Shown here piece by piece: positions 34,541 to 43,142 of a stretch of 63,251 bases of DNA. The position numbers and the translations under genes are program-made. Numbering within the stretch: position 1 is the stretch's first letter; every line of letters starts with the position of its first letter. The notes under the pieces were generated by a model. The model saw nothing but the letters and a program-made list of their open reading frames with translations, made no database searches and was not told the origin of the DNA. Source of the DNA: Oscillospiraceae bacterium (GTDB lineage Bacteria; Bacillota; Clostridia; Oscillospirales; Acutalibacteraceae); contig CACZGD010000032.1 of NCBI GenBank assembly GCA_902780565.1, forward strand, positions 1 through 63,251, written 5' to 3'.

Positions 34541-34642
34541 GCTCTTTTTATTCGAATCTCCATGGAATCAGGATTTCAAATAAAAACAGTCCGAAGAAAC
34601 GGACAGGAAAAAGCTTCCTTGAAAAAAATCGACAAAAAAGGA

Positions 34643-34671
34643 TTGCATTTTTCTATGCGCTATGCTACAAT
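34643..34671 (+). promoter_or_regulatory. Promoter of the Y-family polymerase operon
   Basis: -35 TTGCAT (34643-34648), 17 bases, -10 TACAAT (34666-34671). Confidence 0.7.
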
Positions 34672-34679
34672 ACTGGCAT

Positions 34680-34693
34680 GAAACATTTGTTCG
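34680..34693 (+). promoter_or_regulatory. LexA-like operator
   Basis: GAAACATTTGTTCG matches the gram-positive LexA box CGAAC-N4-GTTCG at eight of ten specified positions (the right half is perfect). It lies at the expected transcription start, ideal for repression of this SOS-type operon. Confidence 0.55.
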
Positions 34694-34717
34694 CATCTCG
34701 ATCGGAGGTCATCGCGT

Positions 34718-36223
34718 ATGCAGCAAAAAATCTATATCGCTATCGACCTGAAATCCTTTTACGCCTCGGCGGAGTGCGCGGCGCTGGGGCTGGACCCGCT
34801 GGGCGTCAATCTGGTCGTCGCGGACGCGTCGCGCACGGAAAAAACCATCTGTCTGGCGGTCTCCCCTTCCCTCAAGGCGCTCGGCGTTCCGGGGCGTCCG
34901 CGTCTGTTCGAGGTGGTCGAAAAGGTGCGGGAGATCAACGCCGAGCGGTTAAAAAAGGCGCCGGGCGGCGTTTTCACAGGCGCGTCCTATATCGCCTCGG
35001 AGCTGGAGGAGGACCCCTCCCTTAAGCTGGAATTCATTGCGGCAAAGCCGCGCATGCAGCATTATATGGATGTGAGCACGCAGGTGTTTTCGATCTACAG
35101 CCGGTTCGTCTCGCCGGAGGATATCCACGTCTATTCCGTGGACGAGGTGTTCATCGACGCCACAAGCTACCTGAAGATCTACTCGCTCACCCCCCGCGCG
35201 TTCGCGCTGAAAATGATCCGGCAGGTGCTGAAGGAGACCGGCGTGACCGCCACAGCCGGGATCGGCACGAATCTGTACCTTGCGAAGGTGGCCATGGACA
35301 TCATGGCGAAGCGCTGCCCGCCCGACCGGGACGGCGTGCGGCTGGCGGAGCTGGACGAGCTGCGCTACCGGCAGGAGCTGTGGGACCATCAACCCATCAC
35401 CGACTTCTGGCGGGTCGGCAGAGGCTACAAAAAACGACTGGCGGACAAGGGGCTGTTCACCATGGGGGATGTTGCGCGCTGCTCGCTGGGGAAGGCGGAC
35501 AGCTATTATAACGAGGACCTGCTGTATAAGATGTTCGGCGTGAACGCCGAGCTGCTGATCGACCACGCGTGGGGCGCGGAATCCTGCACCCTTGCGGATA
35601 TCAAGGCGTATAAGCCCGTCAGCAGCTCCCTGTCCAACGGTCAGGTCCTGCCCTGCCCCTACACGGCGGAACAGGGGAAGCTGATCCTCAAGGAAATGAC
35701 CGATCAGCTCTCTCTGGCGCTGGCAGGCAAACGGCTGGTCACGGACCAGATCGTGCTGACCGTGTGCTATGATATCGTGAGCGCAAAGGATTACGCGGGT
35801 GAGATCCGCCTCGATCACTATGGGCGGGCGGTCCCGCGAGAGGCGCACGGCAGCGAGAATCTGGACGGTCCGACGAATTCCACGCGGGAGCTGCTGGCTG
35901 CCGCGACGCGGCTGTATGAGCGGATCGTGAACCCCGCGCTGATGGTGCGCCGCCTTTACGTGGTGGCCAACCACACGCAGGACGAGCTGCAGGCGCGTAT
36001 ACAGGCCCCGCCCGAACAGCTCAGCCTGTTCACGGATTACGAGGCGCTGGCCAAGGAGCGGGAATCGCAGGAGCAGGCGCGGAAAAAAGAAAAGAGCATG
36101 CAGGGCGCGATCCTCGATATCAAGGAGCGCTACGGCAAAAACGCCATCCTGCGCGGCATGAATCTGGAGGAGGGCGCAACGGCGAAGGACCGCAATAAAA
36201 TGGTGGGAGGTCATATGGCATGA
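34718..36223 (+). CDS. Y-family (UmuC/UvrX-type) DNA polymerase
   Basis: 501 residues. The catalytic palm is visible: YIAIDLKSFYASAECAALG with the first metal-binding Asp, and VYSVDEVFIDAT with the second Asp-Glu pair. The helix-hairpin-helix (GYKKRLADKGLFTMGDVARC) and little-finger domains follow. Near the C-terminus QLSLF is a textbook sliding-clamp binding motif. This is the UvrX/YqjW subgroup that firmicutes use for error-prone translesion synthesis in the SOS response. Its end overlaps the YolD-like gene (ATGA). A LexA-like box upstream fits damage induction. Confidence 0.93.
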   Translation: MQQKIYIAIDLKSFYASAECAALGLDPLGVNLVVADASRTEKTICLAVSPSLKALGVPGRPRLFEVVEKVREINAERLKKAPGGVFTGASYIASELEEDPSLKLEFIAAKPRMQHYMDVSTQVFSIYSRFVSPEDIHVYSVDEVFIDATSYLKIYSLTPRAFALKMIRQVLKETGVTATAGIGTNLYLAKVAMDIMAKRCPPDRDGVRLAELDELRYRQELWDHQPITDFWRVGRGYKKRLADKGLFTMGDVARCSLGKADSYYNEDLLYKMFGVNAELLIDHAWGAESCTLADIKAYKPVSSSLSNGQVLPCPYTAEQGKLILKEMTDQLSLALAGKRLVTDQIVLTVCYDIVSAKDYAGEIRLDHYGRAVPREAHGSENLDGPTNSTRELLAAATRLYERIVNPALMVRRLYVVANHTQDELQARIQAPPEQLSLFTDYEALAKERESQEQARKKEKSMQGAILDIKERYGKNAILRGMNLEEGATAKDRNKMVGGHMA

Positions 36224-36630
36224 CGAGCAGCGAGGAAAAATACGCGGATATCATGAACGTAAAATATACGCCGTCTGACCGGCGGGCGCATATGCGGCGG
36301 ATCGACCGCGCCGCGCAGTTCGCGCCGTTTGCGGCGCTGACGGGCTTTGAGGATCAACTGGACGAATCCGCGCGGCTGACGGACGCAAGAACGCTGCCCT
36401 CCGCCGAGGTGACTGAGGCGCTCAACGACGCGCTGCGGATGCTGGACCGCCGCATTCTGTCGCAGCCCTTCGTGCACGTCGTCTATTTCAAGGCGGACGC
36501 GCGCAAATCCGGCGGGCGCTACGTGGAAAAGCGCGGACGGCTGAAAAAGATTGACACCGTCGCGGCGACGCTGCTGTTCACGGACGGCGCCGAGATCCCC
36601 ATGGAGGACCTGCGGGTTCTGGAAACCTGA
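36220..36630 (+). CDS. YolD-like family protein
   Basis: 136 residues with the family hallmark DRAAQFAPFAALTGFEDQLDE, followed by a β-rich half (HVVYFKADARKSGGRYVEKR, then RLKKIDTVAATLLFTDG). YolD-like proteins are nearly always encoded with UvrX-type polymerases and are thought to act like UmuD in controlling the polymerase. The ATG overlaps the polymerase stop codon, so the pair is made in step. Confidence 0.85.
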   Translation: MTSSEEKYADIMNVKYTPSDRRAHMRRIDRAAQFAPFAALTGFEDQLDESARLTDARTLPSAEVTEALNDALRMLDRRILSQPFVHVVYFKADARKSGGRYVEKRGRLKKIDTVAATLLFTDGAEIPMEDLRVLET

Positions 36631-36636
36631 CAAGCA

Positions 36637-36670
36637 AAAATCGGACCCGATCACAGGTCCGATTCTTTTT
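36637..36670. terminator. Bidirectional terminator
   Basis: AATCGGACC (36639-36647) pairs with GGTCCGATT (36656-36664), then CTTTTTT on the plus strand; upstream AAAAA serves the convergent DUF3006 gene. Confidence 0.8.
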
Positions 36671-36894
36671 TATTTTACAGAATTATCCCGCAGGCGCTGC
36701 TGCAGGTCATAAACGCGCTTTCGCCGCGCGGCTTCTTCTTCGGGATCCGATATCAGCAGCCCGCCGCAGGTCCGCAGGCAGGAGCCGTCTCGCACGTCGG
36801 GCGGCAGGGACGACGCGGAAAAATACAGCAGCGCGCCGCTCTCATCCTCCAGCCGGGCGATCCCGTCGGAAATTCCGTCCACCCGATACGTCAT
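36670..36894 (-). CDS. DUF3006 family protein
   Basis: 74 residues. A short β-barrel-like N-terminus (MTYRVDGISDGIARLEDESG) followed by a charged helix (PEEEAARRKRVYDLQQRLRD) is the standard DUF3006 pattern. The family has no known function but is found beside ComEC-like hydrolases, exactly as here, with an ATGA overlap to that gene. Confidence 0.8.
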   Translation of the reverse strand: MTYRVDGISDGIARLEDESGALLYFSASSLPPDVRDGSCLRTCGGLLISDPEEEAARRKRVYDLQQRLRDNSVK

Positions 36895-37811
36895 CGCACC
36901 ATCCTCCGCACAAACAAATCCTTCCCGTCGCTGAACAGAATGACGCTGCCGTCCGTGTCCGTCCGGTAAATAGAGATCCCGGCGTCCTCCAGGCGCTGCA
37001 GAACTTCCCTGTGCGGATGCCCGTAGGCGTTGCCGGTCCCGCAGGAGATCACCGCTGCAGCGGGATCCACGGCGGACAGGAAGGCCTCCGTCGTGGAGGA
37101 GGAGCTGCCGTGATGCGCGACTTTAAGCACGTCGGACCGCAGAGAAAAACCGGCGTCCAGCATCGCCTGCTCGCTTCCGGCTTCCGTGTCGCCCGTAAAC
37201 AGGAAGGAGACGTCGCCGTAGGTCAGCCGGACGACAATGGACATATCGTTATGATTCGTGCTCTCCGTCACAGGCGCAAAGATCTGCAGATGCAGCTCGC
37301 CGATATCATATTCCTCCCCGGCGGCAACGAAACGGACCTCGCAGCCGGGCTCGTTCGCGGCGGCCGTCAACAGATCCTCATAGGCGGAGACCGTGGGTGT
37401 GTTCAGCTCGCTGAACGCCGTGGTCCACATGGACTGCACGTCAAACGCGGCGAAGACCGCCGCTGCCGCGCCGATATGATCGACGTGCGGATGCGAGGCG
37501 ATATAGCACGAGACCGTGCTGACGCCGACGTTTTTCAGATAGGAGACGAACGGACCGCCGACGTCCGGCTCGCCGCCGTCGATCACAATCACGCTGTCGC
37601 CGCAGCGGATCAGAATGCCGTCCCCCTGCCCCACGTCCACGAAATCCACACGCAGCGGATAGTCCGCGGAAACGGCGTCGCTGACGTTCACGTCGCGTTC
37701 GCGCCCGGAGCCGGACACGGCAAGCAACACCGCAACGCCGATCCCGACCGCGATCAGGATCAGCGCAAGCGGCAGCAGATATTTTTGCAGTTTTGTCTTT
37801 TTGATTTCCAT
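36891..37811 (-). CDS. ComEC/Rec2-related metallo-β-lactamase-fold hydrolase
   Basis: 306 residues. One N-terminal membrane helix (about 10-33) places the catalytic domain outside the cell. Metal motifs are FVDVGQGDGILIR, IASHPHVDHIGAA (HxHxDH with Ser at the second position), FLFTGDTE and LKVAHHGSSSS. The domain equals the C-terminal nuclease-like part of the DNA uptake protein ComEC without its channel. Such stand-alone forms likely cleave nucleic acid or phosphodiesters at the surface, where a role in nutrient DNA use is plausible. Coupled to DUF3006. Confidence 0.88.
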   Translation of the reverse strand: MEIKKTKLQKYLLPLALILIAVGIGVAVLLAVSGSGRERDVNVSDAVSADYPLRVDFVDVGQGDGILIRCGDSVIVIDGGEPDVGGPFVSYLKNVGVSTVSCYIASHPHVDHIGAAAAVFAAFDVQSMWTTAFSELNTPTVSAYEDLLTAAANEPGCEVRFVAAGEEYDIGELHLQIFAPVTESTNHNDMSIVVRLTYGDVSFLFTGDTEAGSEQAMLDAGFSLRSDVLKVAHHGSSSSTTEAFLSAVDPAAAVISCGTGNAYGHPHREVLQRLEDAGISIYRTDTDGSVILFSDGKDLFVRRMVR

Positions 37812-37866
37812 CGTTTTATGTATTCAGACGCTTGCTTCCCGGAAGGACCGCCTCGGGGAAGGGCGC

Positions 37867-40620
37867 TCAGTTTCCGCCGCCCGGTGCGGACAGATCGTCA
37901 AAATCCTGCAGGTCGGAGTCTGTGACCTCGGCGGACATGGCGTTCATCTCATACCACTGCGCCTTCGTGATCAGTACTTTTCTGGGCTTGCTGCCCTCCG
38001 TGGGACCGACGATACCCTTCTCCTCCAGCGTATCCATCAGGCGGCCGGCCTTCGCAAAGCCGAGGCTGAGATGGCGCTGCAGAGCGGAGATCGAGGCTTT
38101 TTCGGGCGCGCTGACAAACAGCTCGATCGCACGGTTGACAAGGTCGTCGTCTTTGCTTGCGCCGCCGGGCACGATCTCCTCAACGGAAGCGCCTTTCTTC
38201 TTGTCGGCAGCCGCCTGCCGTTCGATCTCCTGCTGCACAACGTCGTCATACTGCGACGCGCCGTTGGATTTCAGGAAGGAGACGATCCGTTCGATCTCCT
38301 CCGTTTTCAGATAGGCGCCCTGCACGCGCACGGGCTTCGGCACGCCGACGGGATAAAACAGCATATCGCCGTAGCCCATCAGCTTTTCCGCACCCGCCTG
38401 ATCGATCATGGTGCGGGAGTCGATCTGCGACTTGACCGTCAGCGCGATACGCGAAGGAATGTTCGCCTTGATAACGCCCGTGATGACGTCCACGCTGGGC
38501 CGCTGGGTGGCAAGCACAAGATGCATACCGGCGGCGCGGCCCATCTGCGCGATGCGCTGGATGCTGTCCTCCACCTCGGCGGGGGCGACGCTCATCAGAT
38601 CGGCAAGCTCGTCGATGAAGATCACGATCTGCGGCATGCGCTGCAGCTCGGGGTTGCCCTCGCACAGGCTGTTATAGGAGCCGATATCACGCACGCCGTT
38701 GGCGTTCAGGGTCTTATAGCGGCTGAGCATCTCCGTAACAGCCCAGCCGAGCGCGCCGGACGCCTTGCGCGGGTCGGACACAACGGGGACGAGCAGATGC
38801 GGGATGCCGTTATACATGCCGAATTCCACCTGTTTGGGGTCCACAAGCAGGATGCGGACCTCGTCCGGCGTCGCGTGATAAAGCAGGCTCACGATCATGG
38901 TGTTCATGCACACAGACTTACCGGAGCCGGTGGTACCGGCGACCAGCAGATGCGGCATTTTGGCGATATCGGCATAGATCACGTCGCCCGCGATATCCTT
39001 GCCGAGCGCAGTCAGAAGACGACTCTTGGCGTTCATGAATTTATCGTTATCGATGATCTCACGGAAAGAGATGGAAGCGCGGTTGCGGTTCGGGATCTCG
39101 ATGCCGATCGCGGATTTATTGGGGATTGGCGCTTCGATTCGCAGCCCCGCCGGCGCAGCCATATGCAGAGCAAGATCGTCCGAAAGCCCGGTGAACTTGT
39201 TGATTTTCACTCCCTTGGCGGGGACCAGCTCATACCGCGTCACGGTGGGGCCGGGCACCACCTCGGAGATCGTTGCCGAGACGTTAAAGGAAGCCAGCGC
39301 CTCGATCAGCTTTTCGCCGTTGGCCTGCAGCTCCTTGAGATCGTAATTGCGGTTCTCGCCGTTCGGCAGATCCAGCAGATCCAGCGTGGGCTTTTCATAG
39401 ACCTTTACCGGCTCGGCGTCCAGCGCATCCTGCAGCTCGGCGTTTACGGCCTCCGATTCCGCAGCGGTCAGGGGATCGACCTTCTTCGGCTTTTCTCCCC
39501 CCGCAGCGGCCTCTGCGGACAGCATGGGATCTGCTTCAGAAGGCGCGTCGTCCCCTGCGGAAATGTTCAGGGAAACGTGCTGCACAGCCGCGTTTTCGGC
39601 AGAAGCCTTTTCTCTTGCCGCCGCATCCTTGTCGTTTAAAACGTCAAAGATCGAGAAGATCTCGGAGCTTGTGAGTTCCTTTTCCGCCTTGTCCTGTTTT
39701 TCCTGCGTTTTTTCCGCAGGAACAGCGGGCTTTCTGCGGGCGGGCTTATCAAAGCCCGCATCCTTCACATGGTTATCCGAATAAAAATCGTTGACGACCC
39801 GGGTCGCTTCGGTCTGCCGCAAAGCGCTTTTGCGGCGGGCTCGTTCCTCGCTTGCCAGCTCCCGCCGGGCGCGCACGTCCTCCTTCACGGTTTCCAGCTT
39901 CTGTTCCGTCATTCTGCCGACTTTTTTCGCAGGTTCCTCCATACGGGTGAAAACCTTATAAAGCGTGATCCCGAACAGGAACATCAGATCCGCAAGGATC
40001 AGCAGCAGCAGGATCACACAGGCAAGCGTACCGTTTTTCCCGAGCGCGAAGAAACAGCCGCCGAGCAGGGCGCCGAAAAAGCCGCCGCTGCCGATCGGTC
40101 CGATCTTATCCGCCATCATGCCGGAGAAATGCACCGTGATCCCCTTGCCAAAGCTCCATGCGGCGCCGTCCCCGAGCTCCTTCTCCACGTACGGAACGCC
40201 GCTGAATACGTACAGAATGCCGCCGATCAGGAAGAAAAGCAGCAGGACCTCAATACTCTTGATCAGGAACCCGCGGGATTCCTTATTGAGCACGCGCAGC
40301 ACGCCGAAGAACAGCAGCAGCGGCGGCAGGACCGCGCCGGCAAGTCCGAGCACGGAATAATAAAAGGTCTGCAGCGTTTGCCACAGCCCGCCCGCGCCGA
40401 AGGGAACCGCAAGCAGCAGCGCGACGATCCCGCCAACAAAAGTCATGGTTGCCTTGAATTCTTTGGAGCGCACCAGATGCTCCAGCGGCGTTTCCGCAGG
40501 CTGTTTCGAGCGTGCGCCGGAGGACTTTGCGCGGGATGAGGTCGTCTTTTTCGTCCCGCTCCCGCTCTTTGCGCCGGATCTTGTATTCGTTCTGGAATTT
40601 GTATTTGCCAATGTACACAA
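37867..40620 (-). CDS. ftsK: DNA translocase FtsK/SpoIIIE
   Basis: 917 residues. The basic N-terminus precedes about five membrane helices (55-235), a long charged linker with Ala/Glu-rich sequence (250-440), and the motor domain with Walker A AGTTGSGKS and Walker B IVIFIDELADLM. The C-terminal winged-helix γ domain (SISALQRHLSLGFAKAGRLMDTLEEKGIVGP) reads chromosome polarity. The protein pumps DNA at the division or sporulation septum. The exact start is unclear: TTG at 40620 lies too close to AAAGGA, TTG 40611 a little far from it. Next to tepA, as in many firmicutes. Confidence 0.95.
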   Translation of the reverse strand: MCTLANTNSRTNTRSGAKSGSGTKKTTSSRAKSSGARSKQPAETPLEHLVRSKEFKATMTFVGGIVALLLAVPFGAGGLWQTLQTFYYSVLGLAGAVLPPLLLFFGVLRVLNKESRGFLIKSIEVLLLFFLIGGILYVFSGVPYVEKELGDGAAWSFGKGITVHFSGMMADKIGPIGSGGFFGALLGGCFFALGKNGTLACVILLLLILADLMFLFGITLYKVFTRMEEPAKKVGRMTEQKLETVKEDVRARRELASEERARRKSALRQTEATRVVNDFYSDNHVKDAGFDKPARRKPAVPAEKTQEKQDKAEKELTSSEIFSIFDVLNDKDAAAREKASAENAAVQHVSLNISAGDDAPSEADPMLSAEAAAGGEKPKKVDPLTAAESEAVNAELQDALDAEPVKVYEKPTLDLLDLPNGENRNYDLKELQANGEKLIEALASFNVSATISEVVPGPTVTRYELVPAKGVKINKFTGLSDDLALHMAAPAGLRIEAPIPNKSAIGIEIPNRNRASISFREIIDNDKFMNAKSRLLTALGKDIAGDVIYADIAKMPHLLVAGTTGSGKSVCMNTMIVSLLYHATPDEVRILLVDPKQVEFGMYNGIPHLLVPVVSDPRKASGALGWAVTEMLSRYKTLNANGVRDIGSYNSLCEGNPELQRMPQIVIFIDELADLMSVAPAEVEDSIQRIAQMGRAAGMHLVLATQRPSVDVITGVIKANIPSRIALTVKSQIDSRTMIDQAGAEKLMGYGDMLFYPVGVPKPVRVQGAYLKTEEIERIVSFLKSNGASQYDDVVQQEIERQAAADKKKGASVEEIVPGGASKDDDLVNRAIELFVSAPEKASISALQRHLSLGFAKAGRLMDTLEEKGIVGPTEGSKPRKVLITKAQWYEMNAMSAEVTDSDLQDFDDLSAPGGGN

Positions 40621-40657
40621 CGTCCTTTATGTAAAAGTCAATATTTATCTGATTATA

Positions 40658-40686
40658 ATTATAGCATAGTCTTCTTCGGATTGCAA
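40658..40686 (-). promoter_or_regulatory. Promoter of ftsK
   Basis: Minus strand -35 TTGCAA (40686-40681), 17 bases, -10 TATAAT (40663-40658). Confidence 0.7.
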
Positions 40687-40749
40687 GGGGAAATCGCGCG
40701 CCGCGGTTCGCATACGGCGCGCAGACGAAGTGTGACAGATCGGATCGTT

Positions 40750-41442
40750 TTACATCCCGATCAGGGCTTCGATCGCGTCGCCGAGATGCCCGACTGCGCC
40801 GATCAGCCCTTCCTTTACCGCCGCCTCCCCGCGCAGAATGGTGCCGAGGTCCGTGACGAGCATGCCCGGGGAGAGCATCAGCTCCCGGAAGCGGTCGGGC
40901 AGGATCCCGGAGTGGCTGCAGACAAAATCCACGATGCGCTCCTGGATATCCCGGAAGTAATCCATCGTCTGCGGCACGCCGAGCACGGTGCCGTTCATGC
41001 GCACCGGGTGCAGCGTCATGGTTGCCGTAGGGACGATAAAACTCCGTTTTGCCGCAACGGCAAGCGGAACACCGATGGAATGTCCGCCGCCCAGCACAAG
41101 CGAGACCGTAGGCTTGCGCATGCCCGCGATCAGCTCCGACAAAGCAAGCCCGGCCTCAATATCCCCGCCGACAGTATTCAGCAACAGCAGCAGCCCTGCA
41201 ATGTTTTTATCCTGCTCAATCTGGACCAGCTTCGGGATCACGTGCTCGTATTTTGTCGTCTTCACACCGCCGCCGAGCGAAACGTGCCCCTCGATCTGCC
41301 CCACCACGGTCAGCGCGCAATAGAGCTTTTCCCCGGCTTCAAAGCCCACGACGATCGTCTCGCCCTGCTTTTCCTCCGCGCTTCCCGCGTCCGGCTCCTG
41401 CGCGATCTGCGGCGCGTCGAAATTCAGCATACCCGATCTCAT
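40750..41442 (-). CDS. tepA: ClpP-like protease TepA (translocation-enhancing)
   Basis: 230 residues of the ClpP/crotonase fold. The catalytic serine lies in LGGGHSIGVPLAVAA and the histidine in TMTLHPVRMNG; LLLLNTVGGDIEAGLALSE is the oxyanion-side segment. TepA-type proteins act at the membrane and have been linked to processing of secretion signal peptides and to sporulation. The gene is directly upstream of ftsK/spoIIIE in many firmicutes; here the two are separated by the ftsK promoter. ATG is preceded by GAGGAGG. Confidence 0.88.
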   Translation of the reverse strand: MRSGMLNFDAPQIAQEPDAGSAEEKQGETIVVGFEAGEKLYCALTVVGQIEGHVSLGGGVKTTKYEHVIPKLVQIEQDKNIAGLLLLLNTVGGDIEAGLALSELIAGMRKPTVSLVLGGGHSIGVPLAVAAKRSFIVPTATMTLHPVRMNGTVLGVPQTMDYFRDIQERIVDFVCSHSGILPDRFRELMLSPGMLVTDLGTILRGEAAVKEGLIGAVGHLGDAIEALIGM

Positions 41443-41544
41443 GATCGTTCCTCCTCACCCGTGCAAATGATTCTCTTTTAGTCTGTCCCACTCGCGACGG
41501 ATTAACCGAATCGGAAAAAATTTTTACAGGGCGCCTTTTTGATA

Positions 41545-41573
41545 TTGACTTGCGAAAACAAATCCTATAAAAT
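41545..41573 (+). promoter_or_regulatory. Promoter of rex
   Basis: -35 TTGACT (41545-41550), 17 bases, -10 TAAAAT (41568-41573). Confidence 0.7.
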
Positions 41574-41589
41574 AAGAAACGGTGATGAA

Positions 41590-42243
41590 ATGAAAGACCT
41601 GAAGGATATATCAGCCTCCGTGATCGGGAGGCTGCCGAGATATTACCGTTTTTTATGCGAGCTGTCGCAGGCAGGAACCGTGCGCATCAGCTCCGGCGAG
41701 CTTTCGCAGCGTATGGGGCTGACCGCATCTCAGATCCGGCAGGATTTCAACTGCTTCGGCGGCTTCGGCCAGCAGGGCTACGGCTATAACGTTGAGCAGC
41801 TGAAAAAGGAAATGGCTTCCATTCTGGGGCTGGACGACCTGACCCCAGCGATCCTGATGGGCGCCGGCAACCTCGGCAGAGCGGTCGCCAGCCAGATGCG
41901 TTTCGAGGAGATGGGCTTTTCCCTGGTCGGGATCTTCGATATCGATCCCACCTACAGAGGGATGAAGCTCGGCGGCGTGCCGATCCTGCAGAATGACGCG
42001 CTTCCGGCGTTCTGCCTCGAAAAGAGACCGAAAATGGCGATCCTTTGTGTACCGCTGGATCAGGCGGCGGCGCTTGTGGACGAGCTGATCCTGTTGGGGC
42101 TCGACAGCTTCTGGAATTTCTCGCACTTTGATATCCATGCGAAATACCCGCAGGCGAACGTGACGAACGTGCACCTGAGCGATTCGCTGATGACGCTTTC
42201 CTACAGCATCAAAAACAGCAACGGAGGGAGCCGCAATGCTTAA
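41590..42243 (+). CDS. rex: Redox-sensing repressor Rex
   Basis: 217 residues. The N-terminal winged helix (SVIGRLPRYYRFLCEL, ISSGELSQRMGLTASQIRQDFNCFGGFGQQGYGY) is the Rex DNA-binding domain. The Rossmann domain binds NADH (ILMGAGNLGRAVASQM; IFDIDPTYRG). Rex represses fermentation genes until the NADH/NAD ratio rises. The acyl-CoA and ferredoxin oxidoreductase genes later in the window are possible targets, but I saw no perfect Rex box before them. Start ATG 41590 follows GGTGA. It overlaps the next gene by eight bases. Confidence 0.95.
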   Translation: MKDLKDISASVIGRLPRYYRFLCELSQAGTVRISSGELSQRMGLTASQIRQDFNCFGGFGQQGYGYNVEQLKKEMASILGLDDLTPAILMGAGNLGRAVASQMRFEEMGFSLVGIFDIDPTYRGMKLGGVPILQNDALPAFCLEKRPKMAILCVPLDQAAALVDELILLGLDSFWNFSHFDIHAKYPQANVTNVHLSDSLMTLSYSIKNSNGGSRNA

Positions 42244-42907
42244 AATCGTCAGCCTTGACATCGTAGACCTGCTTCCCTTCCCCTCCGGCATTTTCTTTGT
42301 TCTGAAGGAACCGCTGGAGAACGGCAGCATTAAGGTCTCTTTTTATTCGTTTGATATTGCAACTAAATCCATCGCGACCGTGACCAAGAACGCCTATCTG
42401 CTCACTAAATACGGCGCCGCCTTCGCGCCCATCGCGAAACAGCTCGGGGATTACGTCTCCTGTGATACGGGCAAGCTTTGGAACGGGCACACTTTTATCA
42501 TTTATTCCACGGGCGAAATGGGCGTTTTCGACGAAAACGGTCAGCTCGTGCGCACCGGCGACCTGCTGTATAACGGCGCGGCGGCAAGGGACGTGGCCAT
42601 CGACAACAACTATATCTGGTCGGTCGTGCCATCGAAGAATATGATCGTCAAATACTCCCTGCTGCAGAACCGCGTGGTCATGCGCATCGGCGGAGACAAC
42701 GCCACCACGTTTACGAATCCTGTTTCCATCGAGGAATATGACGGCTATCTCTATGTCTGCTGCAAGGATTCCAGAAAGATCCGCCGCGTGCGGCTGTCCG
42801 ACTTCAGCGTGGAGGATTTCAAGAGCTTCGACGAACCCGTTTACAAGTATCTGCGCGTGGCGGGGGAAGAATTCGCGGCGCTGGAATCCGGCGTGTATAT
42901 GCTGTAA
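42236..42907 (+). CDS. Hypothetical β-propeller-like protein
   Basis: 223 residues, soluble, no signal peptide. It consists of repeating β-strand segments (IKVSFYSFDIATKSIATV, FIIYSTGEMGVFDENG, NNYIWSVVPSKNMIVKYS, YDGYLYVCCKDSRKIRRV), a pattern like NHL or YncE propeller blades although only about four are visible. It overlaps rex by eight bases and follows a GGAGG site inside the rex end, so the two are cotranslated and may be linked in function. No family recognised. Confidence 0.6.
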   Translation: MLKIVSLDIVDLLPFPSGIFFVLKEPLENGSIKVSFYSFDIATKSIATVTKNAYLLTKYGAAFAPIAKQLGDYVSCDTGKLWNGHTFIIYSTGEMGVFDENGQLVRTGDLLYNGAAARDVAIDNNYIWSVVPSKNMIVKYSLLQNRVVMRIGGDNATTFTNPVSIEEYDGYLYVCCKDSRKIRRVRLSDFSVEDFKSFDEPVYKYLRVAGEEFAALESGVYML

Positions 42908-42992
42908 CGAAAAGAAATGATCAAAAAATAAGCGAACATTTCGACGGCGTTTTGTTCAAATTCACAAAATCCGATTTCTTTTGAATTTCCGC

Positions 42993-43021
42993 TTGCCTTT
43001 TTTGGCAGACTGTGCTAATAT
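42993..43021 (+). promoter_or_regulatory. Promoter of pyrR operon
   Basis: -35 TTGCCT (42993-42998), 17 bases, -10 TAATAT (43016-43021). Confidence 0.7.
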
Positions 43022-43030
43022 GACAGGGAT

Positions 43031-43130
43031 GGATCTTTAAGGATGGGTACAGAGAGACCCGCAAGATTGCCGTTATTATTCGTATGGTATCATTGCGTGA
43101 TCCCGTCCTTTCCGGACGGGATTTTTTATT
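43031..43130 (+). promoter_or_regulatory. PyrR-binding attenuator
   Basis: The transcript leader carries a PyrR-type anti-antiterminator: GGGT (43045-43048), loop ACAGAGAG, ACCC (43057-43060), enclosed by ATCTT/AAGAT and the CTTTAA segment typical of PyrR sites. It is followed by terminator ATCCCGTCC (43100-43108) / GGACGGGAT (43114-43122) and TTTTTT. UMP-bound PyrR would favour termination before pyrR. Confidence 0.8.
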
Positions 43131-43142
43131 CGGAGGTCGGCT

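Noticed and set aside
37801..39639. Long plus-strand frame over the ftsK gene
   Set aside because: Antisense to a strongly conserved gene with complete motifs. Its composition (many Arg/His/Asp) is what a GC-biased antisense frame gives.
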